This document shows positions 9,671-19,507 of a stretch of DNA of 64,000 bases, one piece after another. The DNA comes from Lysinibacillus sp. G4S2 (GTDB taxonomy: Bacteria > Bacillota > Bacilli > Bacillales_A > Planococcaceae), in contig NZ_JAUCFJ010000002.1 of the NCBI RefSeq assembly GCF_030348505.1, forward strand, positions 3,352,001 through 3,416,000. The letters run 5' to 3'. Position numbers and translations under genes: made by a program. Every line of letters begins with the position of its first letter. Position 1 is the stretch's first letter. Below the pieces are notes generated by a model. It did not search any database. It had not been told where the DNA came from and saw only the letters and a program-made list of their open reading frames with translations.

Positions 9671-11571
9671 TATTTATTCAAACCTACTTGCTGTTTTTGT
9701 TGAAGTAACACATGCATACGTGCCACTGTATCCTCAGCCGTCATATGAATTTCAGCGAGTAGCTGATCTACATTTCCATGCTCGATAAATTGATCTGGGA
9801 TACCCATACGATCAATCAGTGCACTTAAATAGCCATGATCATGCGCAAACTCTAATACCCCGCTACCAAAGCCACCTTGAAGAACTGCCTCTTCAATCGT
9901 CAATATTGGTTTACGGCTTGATAATATACGGTGAAGCATATCCTCATCCATTGGTTTAATGAAACGAGCATTGACTACTTCTATCTCTACGCCTTGCTGT
10001 GCTAGAGTGTTAGCTGCTTCCATTGCCATTGGAATCGTTGTACCAAAAGTTAAAATCGTTGCATCCTTACCTTCACGTAACACTTCCCAGCTACCAATCG
10101 GTAAAGTTTTTAGCTCAGCATCTAATGGAACGCCTAACCCATTACCTCGTGGATAACGCAACGCAATTGGACCGCCATCATATTCAATAGCTGTTTTTAC
10201 CATATGCTGACCTTCATTTTCATCCTTTGGCATCATAATTGTCATATTTGGCATATGACGAAGGAAAGCAATATCAAATACACCTTGATGTGTTTCTCCG
10301 TCTGCGCCAACTAAGCCGGCACGGTCAATCCCAATAAAAACATTCAGATTTGGACGCGCGATATCATGTAGTACTTGGTCATAAGCACGTTGTAGGAACG
10401 TTGAATAAATGGCTAAAAATGGCTTCATTTTTTGTGTTGCTAGACCTGCCGCCATCGTTGCTGCATGTTGTTCAGCAATCCCTACATCAAAGAAACGTTC
10501 TGGGAAATCCTTTTGAATTCCTTGTAATTTCGAGCCCACTGGCATTGCAGGAGTTATTGTGACTACTCGTTTATCCTCATGGGCCATTTTGCGGACAGTC
10601 TCAGCAATCAAACTACTCCATGCTGGACCTTTCACCTCTGACTTTACAAAGGCACCGTTTTCAATTTTATAAGGGCCAGTCCCATGCCAATTACCAATTG
10701 TATCATCTTCAGCAGGTTTGTAACCTTTGCCTTTTTTCGTAATAACATGAACGAGCACTGGTCCTTTTACTTTTTTAGCTTGTAATAATGAAGCCTCAAG
10801 AGCATCGAAATCATGTCCGTCAATCGGTCCTAGATATTTAAAGCCTAGCTCCTCAAAGAACACACCTGATACTACTAAATATTTTAAGCTGTCTTTTAAG
10901 CGCTCAGCAGTTGAAGCAAGCTTACCGCCTAGCAAAGGAATCTTATTAATAAGGGATTCCAGTTCTTCTTTTGCTTTTGAATATTCCTTGGCTGTACGAA
11001 GACGTCCTAGTACACTGTGTAACGCTCCGACGTTTGGAGCGATTGACATTTCATTATCATTTAAAATGACAATCATATTTGTTTTGGCATGGCCAATATG
11101 ATTTAATGCCTCAAGTGCCATACCGCCAGTTAACGCCCCATCTCCAATAATTGGTATCACGAAATTCTTTTCATTTTTAATATCACGTGCTGCAGCCATA
11201 CCCATGGCTCCTGACAAAGATGTCGAGCTATGACCTGTTTCCCACTCATCATGTTCACTCTCCACAAGCTTTGGAAAACCACAAAGCCCATTAAACTGAC
11301 GTAATGTGTCAAATTGACTCGCACGACCTGTCAAAATTTTATGCACGTAAGCTTGGTGGCCAACATCCCATAAAAACTTATCTTTAGGACTGTCAAACAT
11401 TTTATGAAGCATAATCGTTAGCTCCACAACACCTAGGTTCGGCCCGATATGACCACCTGTGACAGAACATTGTTCGATTAAGAAGGTACGAATGTCTTGT
11501 GCAAGTTGCTCAAGCCCCTTCTTATCTAAGTTTTTTAAAAAGGCTGGACTAGATATTTTATTTAAATCCAC
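9670..11571 (-). CDS. dxs: 1-deoxy-D-xylulose-5-phosphate synthase
   Basis: Dxs condenses pyruvate and glyceraldehyde-3-phosphate with thiamine diphosphate, the first step of the MEP isoprenoid pathway. The TPP-binding region is [18 protein letters not shown] ... ILNDNEMSI, preceded by the His motifs HIGPNLG and [10 protein letters not shown]. The central domain has HGTGPY and the transketolase-like part has [16 protein letters not shown] prefer the GTG at 11571 (VDLNKISSP), which gives 633 aa, matching the usual Bacillus length, over the GTG at 11604. It lies downstream of the ispA operon, in the same pathway. Confidence 0.96.
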   Translation of the reverse strand: MDLNKISSPAFLKNLDKKGLEQLAQDIRTFLIEQCSVTGGHIGPNLGVVELTIMLHKMFDSPKDKFLWDVGHQAYVHKILTGRASQFDTLRQFNGLCGFPKLVESEHDEWETGHSSTSLSGAMGMAAARDIKNEKNFVIPIIGDGALTGGMALEALNHIGHAKTNMIVILNDNEMSIAPNVGALHSVLGRLRTAKEYSKAKEELESLINKIPLLGGKLASTAERLKDSLKYLVVSGVFFEELGFKYLGPIDGHDFDALEASLLQAKKVKGPVLVHVITKKGKGYKPAEDDTIGNWHGTGPYKIENGAFVKSEVKGPAWSSLIAETVRKMAHEDKRVVTITPAMPVGSKLQGIQKDFPERFFDVGIAEQHAATMAAGLATQKMKPFLAIYSTFLQRAYDQVLHDIARPNLNVFIGIDRAGLVGADGETHQGVFDIAFLRHMPNMTIMMPKDENEGQHMVKTAIEYDGGPIALRYPRGNGLGVPLDAELKTLPIGSWEVLREGKDATILTFGTTIPMAMEAANTLAQQGVEIEVVNARFIKPMDEDMLHRILSSRKPILTIEEAVLQGGFGSGVLEFAHDHGYLSALIDRMGIPDQFIEHGNVDQLLAEIHMTAEDTVARMHVLLQQKQQVGLNK

Positions 11572-11735
11572 CTTTCTCACACACCTTTTCAATAAATTAT
11601 TCACCGTAATTGTGTTTCCACCATTATAACAGTGTTATCAATATGCTAAAAGTACGAACACTTTACTGTTTGCACATCGGCAAACGCCCTCACCTATTCT
11701 AGCATATTCTTTACCTTTAACGCCTTGATTTTCTC

Positions 11736-12617
11736 TTAGTTTCTACGATGAACAATATAGGTAGCAAACTCACGTAATAAGCTGACATCTACTGGCAATT
11801 TCTCTAGTGCGTTAATGGCATGCTGATAATGCTCAGCAAGCTTTTCTTTTGCCCCATCTAAAGATAACAGGGCTGGGTATGTACTTTTATCACTTGCTAC
11901 ATCCTTACCTGCCGTTTTACCTAGTTCTTCTGTAGTTCCCTCAATATCTAAAATATCGTCTTGAATTTGGAAGGCAAGACCGATATGATGCGCATATTCC
12001 GTTAAAATTGTGCGCTCTTCTTGATTTACATCAGCTAATACAGCTCCAGCTTCAATACTAAATCTTAATAAAGCGCCCGTTTTATTGACATGGACATGCT
12101 CAAGCTCAGGCAAGTTTAGCTGACGCTTTTCACCTTCCATATCGAGTACTTGACCACCAACCATACCTTCTGCACCGGCTGCTTCGCTTAAAAGGTTGAC
12201 AAGCTCAATACGTTTCTCAGCTGACAGATCCATGCGTGCTAAAATGCCAAACGCAAGTGTATTCAATGCATCACCTGCAAGTGTCGCTAATGCTTCGCCA
12301 TATACTTTATGATTTGTCGGCTTACCTCTACGGAAATCATCATTATCCATGCTTGGTAGATCATCATGGATTAACGAATACGTATGAATCATTTCAATGA
12401 CTGATCCTACCGTTAACCCTTCCTTCAAATTTTGCTTATATGGCTCAAGTACGGCCAATACGAAAAGAGGACGAATACGTTTTCCTCCAGCTTTTAATGA
12501 ATACAGCATCGACTCTTTTAAATCAGCTGGTGCATCAATTTTTTCAACAAGTGCAAACATTTCAGCTTCAACTTGTGGTATGTTGCTTTCAATAAAATGT
12601 TTTAATTGCTCGTTCAT
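11736..12617 (-). CDS. ispA: Farnesyl diphosphate synthase IspA
   Basis: IspA makes farnesyl (and geranyl) diphosphate from IPP and DMAPP. The two aspartate-rich motifs are present: DDLPSMDNDD (first, about residue 85) and DDILD (second, about residue 223), together with the KTGALLRFS and AGGKRIRP substrate-binding motifs. The length, 293 aa, is typical. The gene follows xseB with a 3-base gap in the xseA-xseB-ispA operon. The next gene, dxs, supplies the precursor pathway. Confidence 0.96.
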   Translation of the reverse strand: MNEQLKHFIESNIPQVEAEMFALVEKIDAPADLKESMLYSLKAGGKRIRPLFVLAVLEPYKQNLKEGLTVGSVIEMIHTYSLIHDDLPSMDNDDFRRGKPTNHKVYGEALATLAGDALNTLAFGILARMDLSAEKRIELVNLLSEAAGAEGMVGGQVLDMEGEKRQLNLPELEHVHVNKTGALLRFSIEAGAVLADVNQEERTILTEYAHHIGLAFQIQDDILDIEGTTEELGKTAGKDVASDKSTYPALLSLDGAKEKLAEHYQHAINALEKLPVDVSLLREFATYIVHRRN

Positions 12618-12620
12618 TTC

Positions 12621-12854
12621 TTAGTTCTCTCCCTTTAGTGGATCAAATGCTGTCGTCTCACCTGTCTCTTGGACAATAGAAATTAACTGCTCCTCAGCAT
12701 GCTGTAGCTTGCTATGGCAAAATTGTGATAGCTCCATTCCTTTTTTATATAAATCAATCGCATTTTCCAATGGCACATCACCTTGCTCTAACTGGCGGAC
12801 AATTTCCTCAAGTGCCGTCATGGCTTCTGCGAATGTTTGTTGTTTCTCTGCCAC
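12621..12854 (-). CDS. xseB: Exodeoxyribonuclease VII small subunit
   Basis: XseB is the small helical subunit of exonuclease VII, several copies of which bind one XseA. The 77-aa protein has the family signature FAEAMTALEEIVRQLEQGD and LENAIDLYKKGMEL, a two-helix coiled coil. It lies 2 bases after xseA and 3 before ispA, so the three genes form one operon. Confidence 0.96.
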   Translation of the reverse strand: MAEKQQTFAEAMTALEEIVRQLEQGDVPLENAIDLYKKGMELSQFCHSKLQHAEEQLISIVQETGETTAFDPLKGEN

Positions 12855-12856
12855 AA

Positions 12857-14209
12857 TTATTCCCCCTCATTATTTGGCAAAATCTTTACCACATCAGCAA
12901 TAACCTTTCCATCATGGAAGGAAAGTGTTAATTGATCATCCGGCTTTACATCAGCGGATGATTTTAACATTTGATGATCTTTATAAGCTACCGTAAAGCC
13001 CCTTGTTAAAATGGCAAGTGGATTCAATGCTTCTAAAGTTCTGACAGTTGCTTCAAATTGTTGTTTTTGTTTCGTCACATAATGTGTTGAAGCACGTGTT
13101 AATTGTTGGATGCGTGTTTCTAGCTCCCGTTGATAGAAAGTTAGTGCCTTTTTCGGTGAATGTTGCTCCACCGCACTATGTAATTGTTGGAGCTTTGCGG
13201 TTTTCTTCATCAAATCGACCTGCATCGCTTTTTGTAATCCCGACTCAAGCTGTGCTAGCTTTTCCGTAAATGGACGATATAGACGTTCTGGCATCGACAA
13301 CGGATAAGACTGTTGGAGTTTATTTAGACGCTGCCGTTCTGATATAAGTTGCGCCCTAACTATTTGATGGAGCTGCGATTTTTGTGTCAGTACACGCTGA
13401 AATAAATCCTGTTGATCAGGTACAGCCATTTCAGCTGCTGCCGTTGGTGTCGGCGCGCGTAAATCAGCTACATAGTCCGCTATAGTCGTATCGGTTTCAT
13501 GCCCCACTGCACTAATAATGGGGATGCGACTTCCAAAAATCGCTCGTGCGACCATTTCCTCGTTAAAAGCCCATAAATCTTCTATCGATCCACCGCCTCG
13601 TCCAACGATCAGAACATCACAATTAGCATCAATATTTGCTCGTTCAATATTGTGAACGATATTTGGCGCAGCTTGTGCTCCCTGTACAAGTGTTGGATAA
13701 ATGAATACTTCAGCTAGTGGATATCGACGCTTTAACGTTGTACAAATATCTCGAATGGCTGCTCCTGTTGTTGATGTTAACACGCCAATTTTTTCAGGAA
13801 ACCTAGGAATCGGTTGTTTCCATTCTGGTTTAAAAAGCCCTTCTTTTTGTAACTGCTCTTTCAGCTGGTTAAAGGCAACGAACAAGCTACCAATTCCATC
13901 TGGTTGCATTTCCTGTACATATAACTGATATGTACCATAGCCTTCGTAAACGTTTACATCTCCACGGATAAAAACTTGCATACCTTCCTTCGGTTCAAAC
14001 GCTAATTTCGTAGCTGCCGTTTTAAACATTGTAGCCGCAATTCGCGCTCCATCATCCTTTAAAGTAAAGTAGATATGCCCTGATTGATGAATCTTGACAT
14101 TCGAAAGTTCTCCCTTTACGTAGACTTCACGTAAATGCGGATCAGCATCAAATTTTCGTTTAATATATTTCGTTAATGCTTTTACAGTTAAATAAGAAGC
14201 AGATGACAT
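12857..14209 (-). CDS. xseA: Exodeoxyribonuclease VII large subunit
   Basis: XseA is the catalytic subunit of exonuclease VII, which degrades single-stranded DNA from both ends. An OB-fold covers about residues 1-105 (VKGELSNVKIHQSGHIYFTLKD), the catalytic domain about 125-330 includes GRGGGSIEDLWAFN and SAVGHETDTTIADYVADLRAPTPTAAAE, and a long coiled coil leads to the C-terminal TRGFTVAYKD segment. The length is 450 aa. In B. subtilis folD directly precedes it; here a 1-kb intergenic repeat array separates them. Confidence 0.96.
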   Translation of the reverse strand: MSSASYLTVKALTKYIKRKFDADPHLREVYVKGELSNVKIHQSGHIYFTLKDDGARIAATMFKTAATKLAFEPKEGMQVFIRGDVNVYEGYGTYQLYVQEMQPDGIGSLFVAFNQLKEQLQKEGLFKPEWKQPIPRFPEKIGVLTSTTGAAIRDICTTLKRRYPLAEVFIYPTLVQGAQAAPNIVHNIERANIDANCDVLIVGRGGGSIEDLWAFNEEMVARAIFGSRIPIISAVGHETDTTIADYVADLRAPTPTAAAEMAVPDQQDLFQRVLTQKSQLHQIVRAQLISERQRLNKLQQSYPLSMPERLYRPFTEKLAQLESGLQKAMQVDLMKKTAKLQQLHSAVEQHSPKKALTFYQRELETRIQQLTRASTHYVTKQKQQFEATVRTLEALNPLAILTRGFTVAYKDHQMLKSSADVKPDDQLTLSFHDGKVIADVVKILPNNEGE

Positions 14210-14503
14210 TTTTACGGCTCCTTTACTAAAATCAAGTTTTTCACAAAACTACAACTATCATAACATTTTTTATTGCGCCTGACGTGCCAAAATGCAGTTT
14301 CGCTAGAAAAAACGACTGTCTTTCATCCTATTGAAAACATTACTATAACATATCTATTGAATCGTGACCCGATTAAAACTTCTTTCAGTGGATATGACTG
14401 CTTATGGAAATGTGTTAAATTTACAAATTTTAGTGTTTTGTTGAAATATAGAAAGAATTTAAGGTGTCCTATTAAATAAAGTATGGTTCTTTGACAAAAT
14501 GAG

Positions 14504-14545
14504 GGGTTGATTTCCGTTACGACTGGATGCAGCTGAAAGTACCTC
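14504..14545 (+). repeat. Partial copy of dispersed GGTTGATTTCCGTT repeat
   Basis: GGTTGATTTCCGTTACGACTGG matches the start of the dispersed element seen at 20171 and 54718. It stands immediately before the GACGGAT array. Confidence 0.5.
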
Positions 14546-14551
14546 CGAAAT

Positions 14552-15053
14552 GATGGATTGACTTCAGGGCGATTGATTGTTCTGTCAAAGTGACGGATTG
14601 AAACGACAGAACGACGGATTGTTCTGCATGAGCGACGGATTGGACCTCCAAAATGACGGATTGACTTCAGAGCGATGGATTGTTCTGTCAAAGTGACGGA
14701 TTGAAACGACAGGACGACGGATTGTTCTGCCTGAGCGACGGATTGTACCGCCGAAATGACGGATTGACTTCAGGACGACGGATAGATCTATCAAAGTGAC
14801 GGATTGAATCGACAGAACGACGGATGGATCTGCCTGAACGACGGATTGTACCTCCGAAATGACGGATTGACTTCAGGGCGACGGATTCATCTTTCAAAGT
14901 GACGGATAGGACCGACAGATCGACGGATTGTTCTGCCTGAACGACGGAATTGTACCTCCAAAATGACGGATTGACGTCAGGGCGACGGATTCATCTTTCA
15001 AAGTGACGGATAGGACCGACAGATCGACGGATTGTTCTGCCTGGGCGACGGAT
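14552..15053 (+). repeat. GACGGAT array: 21-base periodic motif in a 103-base higher-order repeat
   Basis: About 25 copies of GACGGAT (a few with one or two changes) start at 14552, 14571, 14592, 14613, 14634, 14655 and so on to 15047. Spacings run 19,21,21,21,21 and repeat, so the array is five copies of a 103-base unit (starts 14552, 14655, 14758, 14861, 14965; the last is shifted by a one-base insertion). Five linkers alternate; two adjacent linkers carry GTTCTGTC and GACAGAAC, which can pair as a hairpin. The open frames across it have 7-residue repeats and no ribosome sites, so I treat it as non-coding. Confidence 0.9.
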
Positions 15054-15189
15054 TGAACCGTGATCTACCTGAGCAATGGATAAACGTCGAAGCGATCGAA
15101 AGAGCAGCAATATGTATTTTCTGTGTGAAAGTGAATGCAACACAATAGAATATCTAAAACGAACAGATATTATTTAGTGGAAATTATGC

Positions 15190-15221
15190 AAAAAAACCAT
15201 CTCAATAAAAATTGAGATGGC
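15190..15221 (-). terminator. Terminator of folD
   Basis: Minus-strand GCCATCTCAAT / ATTGAGATGG stem followed by TTTTTTTGC, shortly after the folD stop. Confidence 0.75.
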
Positions 15222-15248
15222 TTTTAGCAAACTAAAGAGTCTTTCAAA

Positions 15249-16115
15249 TTATAGCTTAACTTTACTCGCAAGCTTTTTTTCTGCTGCTTGAACTGTGTTG
15301 AATAGTAACATTGTAATTGTCATTGGTCCCACTCCGCCTGGTACAGGTGTAATATGAGACGCAATTCCATCAACCTCACTAAAGTTTACGTCACCGCAAA
15401 GCTTGTTGTTTTCGTCGCGATTCATGCCGACATCTATAACAACTGCGCCTTCTTTAACATGCTCTTTCGTAATTAATTTTGCACGTCCAACGGCTGCAAT
15501 TAATATATCTGCTTGTTTTGTGAATGATGGTAAATCAGGTGTTTTTGAATGCGTATATGTAACAGTTGCATCCTTTTGTAGTAAAAGTTGTCCCATTGGT
15601 TTCCCAACGATATGACTACGTCCCACGATAACCGCATGCTTTCCAGCGATGTCAATTCCTGAATACTCAAGAAGCTTCATTACGCCAAATGGTGTACACG
15701 GTAAAAAAGTTTCTTGGCCAAGCATCATTTTCCCAACACTTACTGGTGAGAAGCCATCTACGTCTTTTTCAACGGCGATAGTGGCAATAACAGTATCCTC
15801 ATTAATATGTTTTGGGAGTGGTAATTGTACTAAAATACCATGAATATCTTCACGATTATTTAATAATTCAATTTGTGTTAATAATTCTTCCTGTGTAGTT
15901 TCTTCTGGTAGTTTAATTAGCTCTGAAAACATACCAATTGCTTCACAAGATTTTTGCTTATTTCTCACATATGTAGCTGAGGCTTGGTTGTCTCCTACTA
16001 AAACAACCGCTAAGCCCGGTGTTAAGCCCTGCTCTTTTAAGCGAGTTACTCGCTCTGCTACGGAATTACGAATTTCTTGACCAATTTCTTTACCATTAAT
16101 AATTGCACTTGACAT
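15249..16115 (-). CDS. folD: Methylenetetrahydrofolate dehydrogenase/cyclohydrolase FolD
   Basis: FolD interconverts 5,10-methylene-, methenyl- and 10-formyl-tetrahydrofolate with NADP. The N-terminal catalytic domain has [13 protein letters not shown] (the active-site Lys) and [10 protein letters not shown]; the Rossmann domain has the [14 protein letters not shown] signature, and the C-terminal family motif is [12 protein letters not shown]. The length, 288 aa, is typical. It is 33 bases after nusB, the conserved nusB-folD pairing, but is separated from xseA by the GACGGAT array. Confidence 0.97.
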   Translation of the reverse strand: MSSAIINGKEIGQEIRNSVAERVTRLKEQGLTPGLAVVLVGDNQASATYVRNKQKSCEAIGMFSELIKLPEETTQEELLTQIELLNNREDIHGILVQLPLPKHINEDTVIATIAVEKDVDGFSPVSVGKMMLGQETFLPCTPFGVMKLLEYSGIDIAGKHAVIVGRSHIVGKPMGQLLLQKDATVTYTHSKTPDLPSFTKQADILIAAVGRAKLITKEHVKEGAVVIDVGMNRDENNKLCGDVNFSEVDGIASHITPVPGGVGPMTITMLLFNTVQAAEKKLASKVKL

Positions 16116-16148
16116 AAACCTTAGTTACTCCTTCCAATTCAACACATT

Positions 16149-16529
16149 TTATTGTTCTGTAAATTTAGAAAGTACGCCATTAACAAATTTTGACGAACCA
16201 TCGTCTCCAAATGTTTTGCATAACTCGATTGCTTCATTAAGTACTACTCTTTTTGGTGTTTCTGGCATGTATAAAAGCTCGTATACAGCTAGACGTAAAA
16301 CCGTTCTTTCAATTTTGGGTAAACGGGCAAGTGACCACTTTTCAAGATGCTGCTCTAAAGTAGCATCGATTTCCTCCAAATGTTCAGCTGTTCCAGTAAC
16401 AATCTTTTCGTAGAAGACATTTGTCGGTTGACCTTTAATATGCCCCATTGCTTCTTCGATTGTTAGATCGGTATTGTCTAGCTGAAACAAAACTTGCAAC
16501 GCTTTTTCGCGTGCTTCATGTCGTTTCAT
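16149..16529 (-). CDS. nusB: Transcription antitermination factor NusB
   Basis: NusB is an all-helical RNA-binding protein that with NusE (S10) binds boxA in rRNA leaders. It starts MKRHEAREKALQVLFQLD, a typical NusB N-terminus, and ends with the conserved VLNEAIELCKTFGDDGSSKFVNGVLSKF, which forms the second helical bundle. The length is 126 aa. It is the last backbone gene before the accessory block that separates it from yqhY and accC. Confidence 0.96.
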   Translation of the reverse strand: MKRHEAREKALQVLFQLDNTDLTIEEAMGHIKGQPTNVFYEKIVTGTAEHLEEIDATLEQHLEKWSLARLPKIERTVLRLAVYELLYMPETPKRVVLNEAIELCKTFGDDGSSKFVNGVLSKFTEQ

Positions 16530-17034
16530 GTAAAGCTCTCCTTCTTAAGTGGCATTAAGGTTTATAATAGCATAAATTCGTACGAGAAACACGAATTCAA
16601 GCAAGTTTTCAATAATCTGAAACCTTTTTCAAGCAACTTTCTGCTTATTTTAACACCCAACAATCAACTTTATTAGTTTTAATGTTGAAAATGATCATCC
16701 ACCAATATTTTTTAAATACCAAAAATGTTATAATGAAGGAAAATCCGCCAGAGGATTTAGGCCAACAAAGTTTTTTGTGCGAATGCGTAGTGCAAATGTA
16801 GCGATAGCAACAACAACACGATATTGGTGTCACTTAGGCGTTTCCACAGGATGTGAAGTTCTTAGCCTGCGTTCCTTTTTTCAGCGCATGTTAAGATACT
16901 CACTGAAAAGTAACTTAAACCCGCATTCATCTTACCACCTATTGAGGTAGGAGAATTCTATAGCTGACGCTTCACTTTCGCTACAAAAACTATTTGCTGA
17001 AATAAATTTAATATTATCTTCTGAGGTGTTCATC
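16530..17034. other. Intergenic region with a degenerate dispersed repeat
   Basis: I see no gene. The segment 16960-17000 resembles, at about 32 of 41 bases, a segment at 48831-48871 (both contain TAGCT, TTCGC, ACAAAAA and ATTTGCTG), suggesting an old dispersed repeat. A reverse-oriented look-alike (GTTTTTTGTGCGAATGCG) occurs near 16770. Confidence 0.4.
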
Positions 17035-17202
17035 ATGCATTATGAAGTTAAATGTACAAGCTGTAAAAAAGCATTTAAGTTATCTGAAGGCGTGGGGCAA
17101 TACAAGCAATTGAAAGAGCGTAAATCCCGCTTATTTTATTGCGAGGATTGTAAACATAAAATTCGCTTTGATGCCATACGAAATTTCTTTAGCAATTACT
17201 AG
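17035..17202 (+). CDS. Small zinc-ribbon protein (DUF2197/YlaI-like)
   Basis: This 55-aa protein begins MHYEVKCTSCKKAF and contains a second CEDC pair (FYCEDCKHKIRF), giving a CxxC...CxxC zinc ribbon. Size and motif placement resemble the DUF2197/YlaI family, whose role is unknown. GAGGTG lies about 8 bases before the ATG, and the stop is 12 bases before the MerR gene start, so the two are likely co-transcribed. The codon pattern is gene-like. The family call is from memory. Confidence 0.75.
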   Translation: MHYEVKCTSCKKAFKLSEGVGQYKQLKERKSRLFYCEDCKHKIRFDAIRNFFSNY

Positions 17203-17214
17203 TGGAGGCAATTC

Positions 17215-18054
17215 ATGAAAGAACATTATTATACAATTGGTGAGGTCGCCAAGCTATCTAACTTGTCCGTACAGACATTGCGCTACTATGATCAAATTGA
17301 TTTATTTAAGCCAGCCTATATAGATACCTTTACAAATTATCGTTATTATCAAGATAATCAGATTTTCTACTTAGATATTATTAAATCTCTCAAGTATATT
17401 GGTATTTCCCTTGAAGATATTAATAAAGCACTTGAATTAACTTCAGAGGAATTGCTAGTTTTTTTAGAACAACAGGAGCAACGTATAGAGGAAAAAATTT
17501 CACGTTTAAACGAAGTAAAATATACGTTGCTAAAAACAAAAAAACAAATACAAGAACAGATTGATATCCCTCTTTTTGGAGAGGTTTATGTTCAAGTTGA
17601 AGAAGATATGTCGATTTTAAAAGTGACTACTACTGAACTTACACCTATTTCTAACGCGAATACTTACTATGCTACACTTATAAAAATCATTGAAAACGAA
17701 GGAAGTGTCTTAAATAGTCGTTACGGTTGTATTTATCCATTAGCTCCATATTCGAATGTTAATGAAATTATTTATGATGCTATCTTTACACCGCTATTAA
17801 CTGAGCGTACATTTTCTCAGCTTTCTCCAAATGTTAAGCAAACGATTAAACCAGCAGGCAAATATGTATGTATTGCCTTTATCTATGATCCTGATACATA
17901 TTTTTCATTTTATGAAAAACTAAGAAAATACGTAGAGGCACAACAAGAAACCTTTGAATCAAAAGTATATGAACTCTACATGCCAGCGACATTAACTTCT
18001 GAGCATGAAAAGAAATTTATTGTTGAATTAAAAGTTAGACAAAAAACACTTTAA
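17215..18054 (+). CDS. MerR family regulator, BmrR-like
   Basis: This is a MerR-type transcriptional activator of 279 aa. The winged-helix DNA-binding domain is at residues 1-70 (YTIGEVAKLSNLSVQTLRYYDQI, then FKPAYIDTFTNYRYY), followed by the dimerising coiled coil (about 80-115) and a C-terminal ligand-binding domain of the GyrI/BmrR type with conserved Tyr and Glu residues. BmrR-like proteins bind lipophilic cations and activate an adjacent efflux gene. A MerR-type promoter with a perfect palindrome precedes the next gene, an MFS pump, so that pump is its likely target. GGAGG precedes the start. Confidence 0.9.
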   Translation: MKEHYYTIGEVAKLSNLSVQTLRYYDQIDLFKPAYIDTFTNYRYYQDNQIFYLDIIKSLKYIGISLEDINKALELTSEELLVFLEQQEQRIEEKISRLNEVKYTLLKTKKQIQEQIDIPLFGEVYVQVEEDMSILKVTTTELTPISNANTYYATLIKIIENEGSVLNSRYGCIYPLAPYSNVNEIIYDAIFTPLLTERTFSQLSPNVKQTIKPAGKYVCIAFIYDPDTYFSFYEKLRKYVEAQQETFESKVYELYMPATLTSEHEKKFIVELKVRQKTL

Positions 18055-18143
18055 TTTAACCGTGCTCTCGCATAAAATTAAATGTATAACCGTTCATCAA
18101 TACTTCCACACTTATAAAAACGAAAAAAATTAAAACAAATCTT

Positions 18144-18174
18144 TTGACCCTATAGTTACTATAGGGTTTATTGT
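18144..18174 (+). promoter_or_regulatory. MerR-type promoter/operator of the efflux gene
   Basis: A -35 TTGACC (18144-18149) and a -10-like TATTGT (18169-18174) are separated by 19 bases, the over-long spacer typical of MerR-activated promoters. The spacer holds a perfect palindrome, ACCCTATAG-TTA-CTATAGGGT (18147-18167). It lies between the MerR regulator and the pump gene. Confidence 0.85.
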
Positions 18175-18238
18175 ATTACGTGGAAATATTCTAGTAGATT
18201 TAGATCTCATGTATCGTGAAAGTTTGAAGGAGAAATGT

Positions 18239-19408
18239 ATGAATAAGAAACAAAATTTAACCTTAGCTATTTTATTATCTAATCTATTCATTGCTTTTTT
18301 AGGTATTGGATTAGTGATTCCTGTGTTACCAACTATTATGAATGAGCTAAATATTTCAGGCTCTGTTGTTGGTTATATGGTTGCGGCTTTTGCCATTACT
18401 CAACTTATCGTATCTCCAATAGCAGGTAAGCTCGTAGATAAAATCGGCCGCAAAATTATGATTGTTGCTGGTCTTTTTATTTTTGGCCTATCAGAATTGT
18501 TATTTGGATTTGGTAACTCAGTTGAAATACTATTTATTTCACGCATGCTAGGTGGTGTGAGTGCTGCCTTTATCATGCCAGCAGTAACTGCATATATTGC
18601 TGATATTACTACTTTGTCACAACGTCCAAAAGCGCTAGGCTATATGAGTGCAGCGATTAGTACTGGTTTTATTATCGGACCTGGAATCGGTGGATTTTTA
18701 GCAGAATTCGGAACACGCATACCATTTTACTCTGCTGGTATACTTGGATTTTTTGCAGCTATCTTTTCAATTGTATTGTTAAAAGAACCTACACGTGCTT
18801 CAGATGATGAAGAGTCTGCACCATCCATGTTAGGCAGTATGAAGCGTATTTTTAGCCCGTTATACCTTATTCCATTCGTGCTTATTTTCGTACTGTCATT
18901 TGGTTTAGCTGCATTTGAATCGTTATTTAGTCTATTTGTAGATCATAAATTTGCCTTTACGCCTTCAGATATCGCGATTATTATTACCGGAAGTGGGATT
19001 GTCGGGGCACTTGCTCAGCTATTGCTATTCGATGGGCTTATTAAGAAAATGGGCGAGATTAACCTTATCCGTTATTCTCTCGTCCTATCTGCTGTTTTAA
19101 CCTTTGCTATGACATTTGTTAGCCATTATTTCGCGATTTTATTTGTCACATTCTTTATTTTCGTCGGCTTCGATTTAATACGTCCAGCCGTTACCTCTTA
19201 TTTATCAAAAATCGCTGGTAATGAACAAGGATTCGTTGGTGGCATGAACTCCATGTTTACCAGTCTTGGTAATATATTTGGACCTATTTTAGGTGGGATA
19301 TTGTTCGATATTAATTTGAACTATCCATACTATTTTGCGACAATTGTTTTAACACTTGGCGTTATCCTTGCTTTGTTCTGGAGAAAGCCAAAGCATATTG
19401 AACTATAA
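18239..19408 (+). CDS. MFS multidrug efflux pump, Bmr/Blt/NorA type
   Basis: A 12-TM DHA1-family proton antiporter of 389 aa. The A motif GKLVDKIGRKIMIVAG follows TM2, and the antiporter C motif appears as GFIIGPGIGGFLAEFG in TM5. The start at 18239 (MNKKQNLTLAILL) is chosen for the GAAGGAG about 8 bases upstream; the frame extends 10 codons further without support. The upstream MerR regulator and palindromic promoter resemble the B. subtilis bmr/blt arrangements, in which cationic drugs induce the pump. Confidence 0.9.
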   Translation: MNKKQNLTLAILLSNLFIAFLGIGLVIPVLPTIMNELNISGSVVGYMVAAFAITQLIVSPIAGKLVDKIGRKIMIVAGLFIFGLSELLFGFGNSVEILFISRMLGGVSAAFIMPAVTAYIADITTLSQRPKALGYMSAAISTGFIIGPGIGGFLAEFGTRIPFYSAGILGFFAAIFSIVLLKEPTRASDDEESAPSMLGSMKRIFSPLYLIPFVLIFVLSFGLAAFESLFSLFVDHKFAFTPSDIAIIITGSGIVGALAQLLLFDGLIKKMGEINLIRYSLVLSAVLTFAMTFVSHYFAILFVTFFIFVGFDLIRPAVTSYLSKIAGNEQGFVGGMNSMFTSLGNIFGPILGGILFDINLNYPYYFATIVLTLGVILALFWRKPKHIEL

Positions 19409-19447
19409 AAAAGTAGCGATACACATCACTGCTGATAAATTTCCGTA

Positions 19448-19507
19448 AAAAAAGAGGAGTTGCTTGCTATGGTGAATCTATATCACCCTAGCGGCAACCC
19501 CTCTTTT
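19448..19507. terminator. Bidirectional terminator between the efflux gene and yqhY
   Basis: A long stem, AAAGAGGaGTTGCttGC...GCgGCAACcCCTCTTT, with an inner GGTG/CACC pairing, is flanked by A and T runs, so it can end transcripts from both sides. Confidence 0.8.

Noticed and set aside
14323-14897. Overlapping minus-strand open frames across the GACGGAT array
   Set aside because: They consist of 7-residue repeats (IRHFGGTIRRS-like), lack ribosome sites, and lose frame at the 19-base steps.
14552-15053. Regular repeats resembling a CRISPR array
   Set aside because: The repeated motif is only 7 bases, the intervening sequences are themselves repeated every 103 bases, and no cas gene is near.
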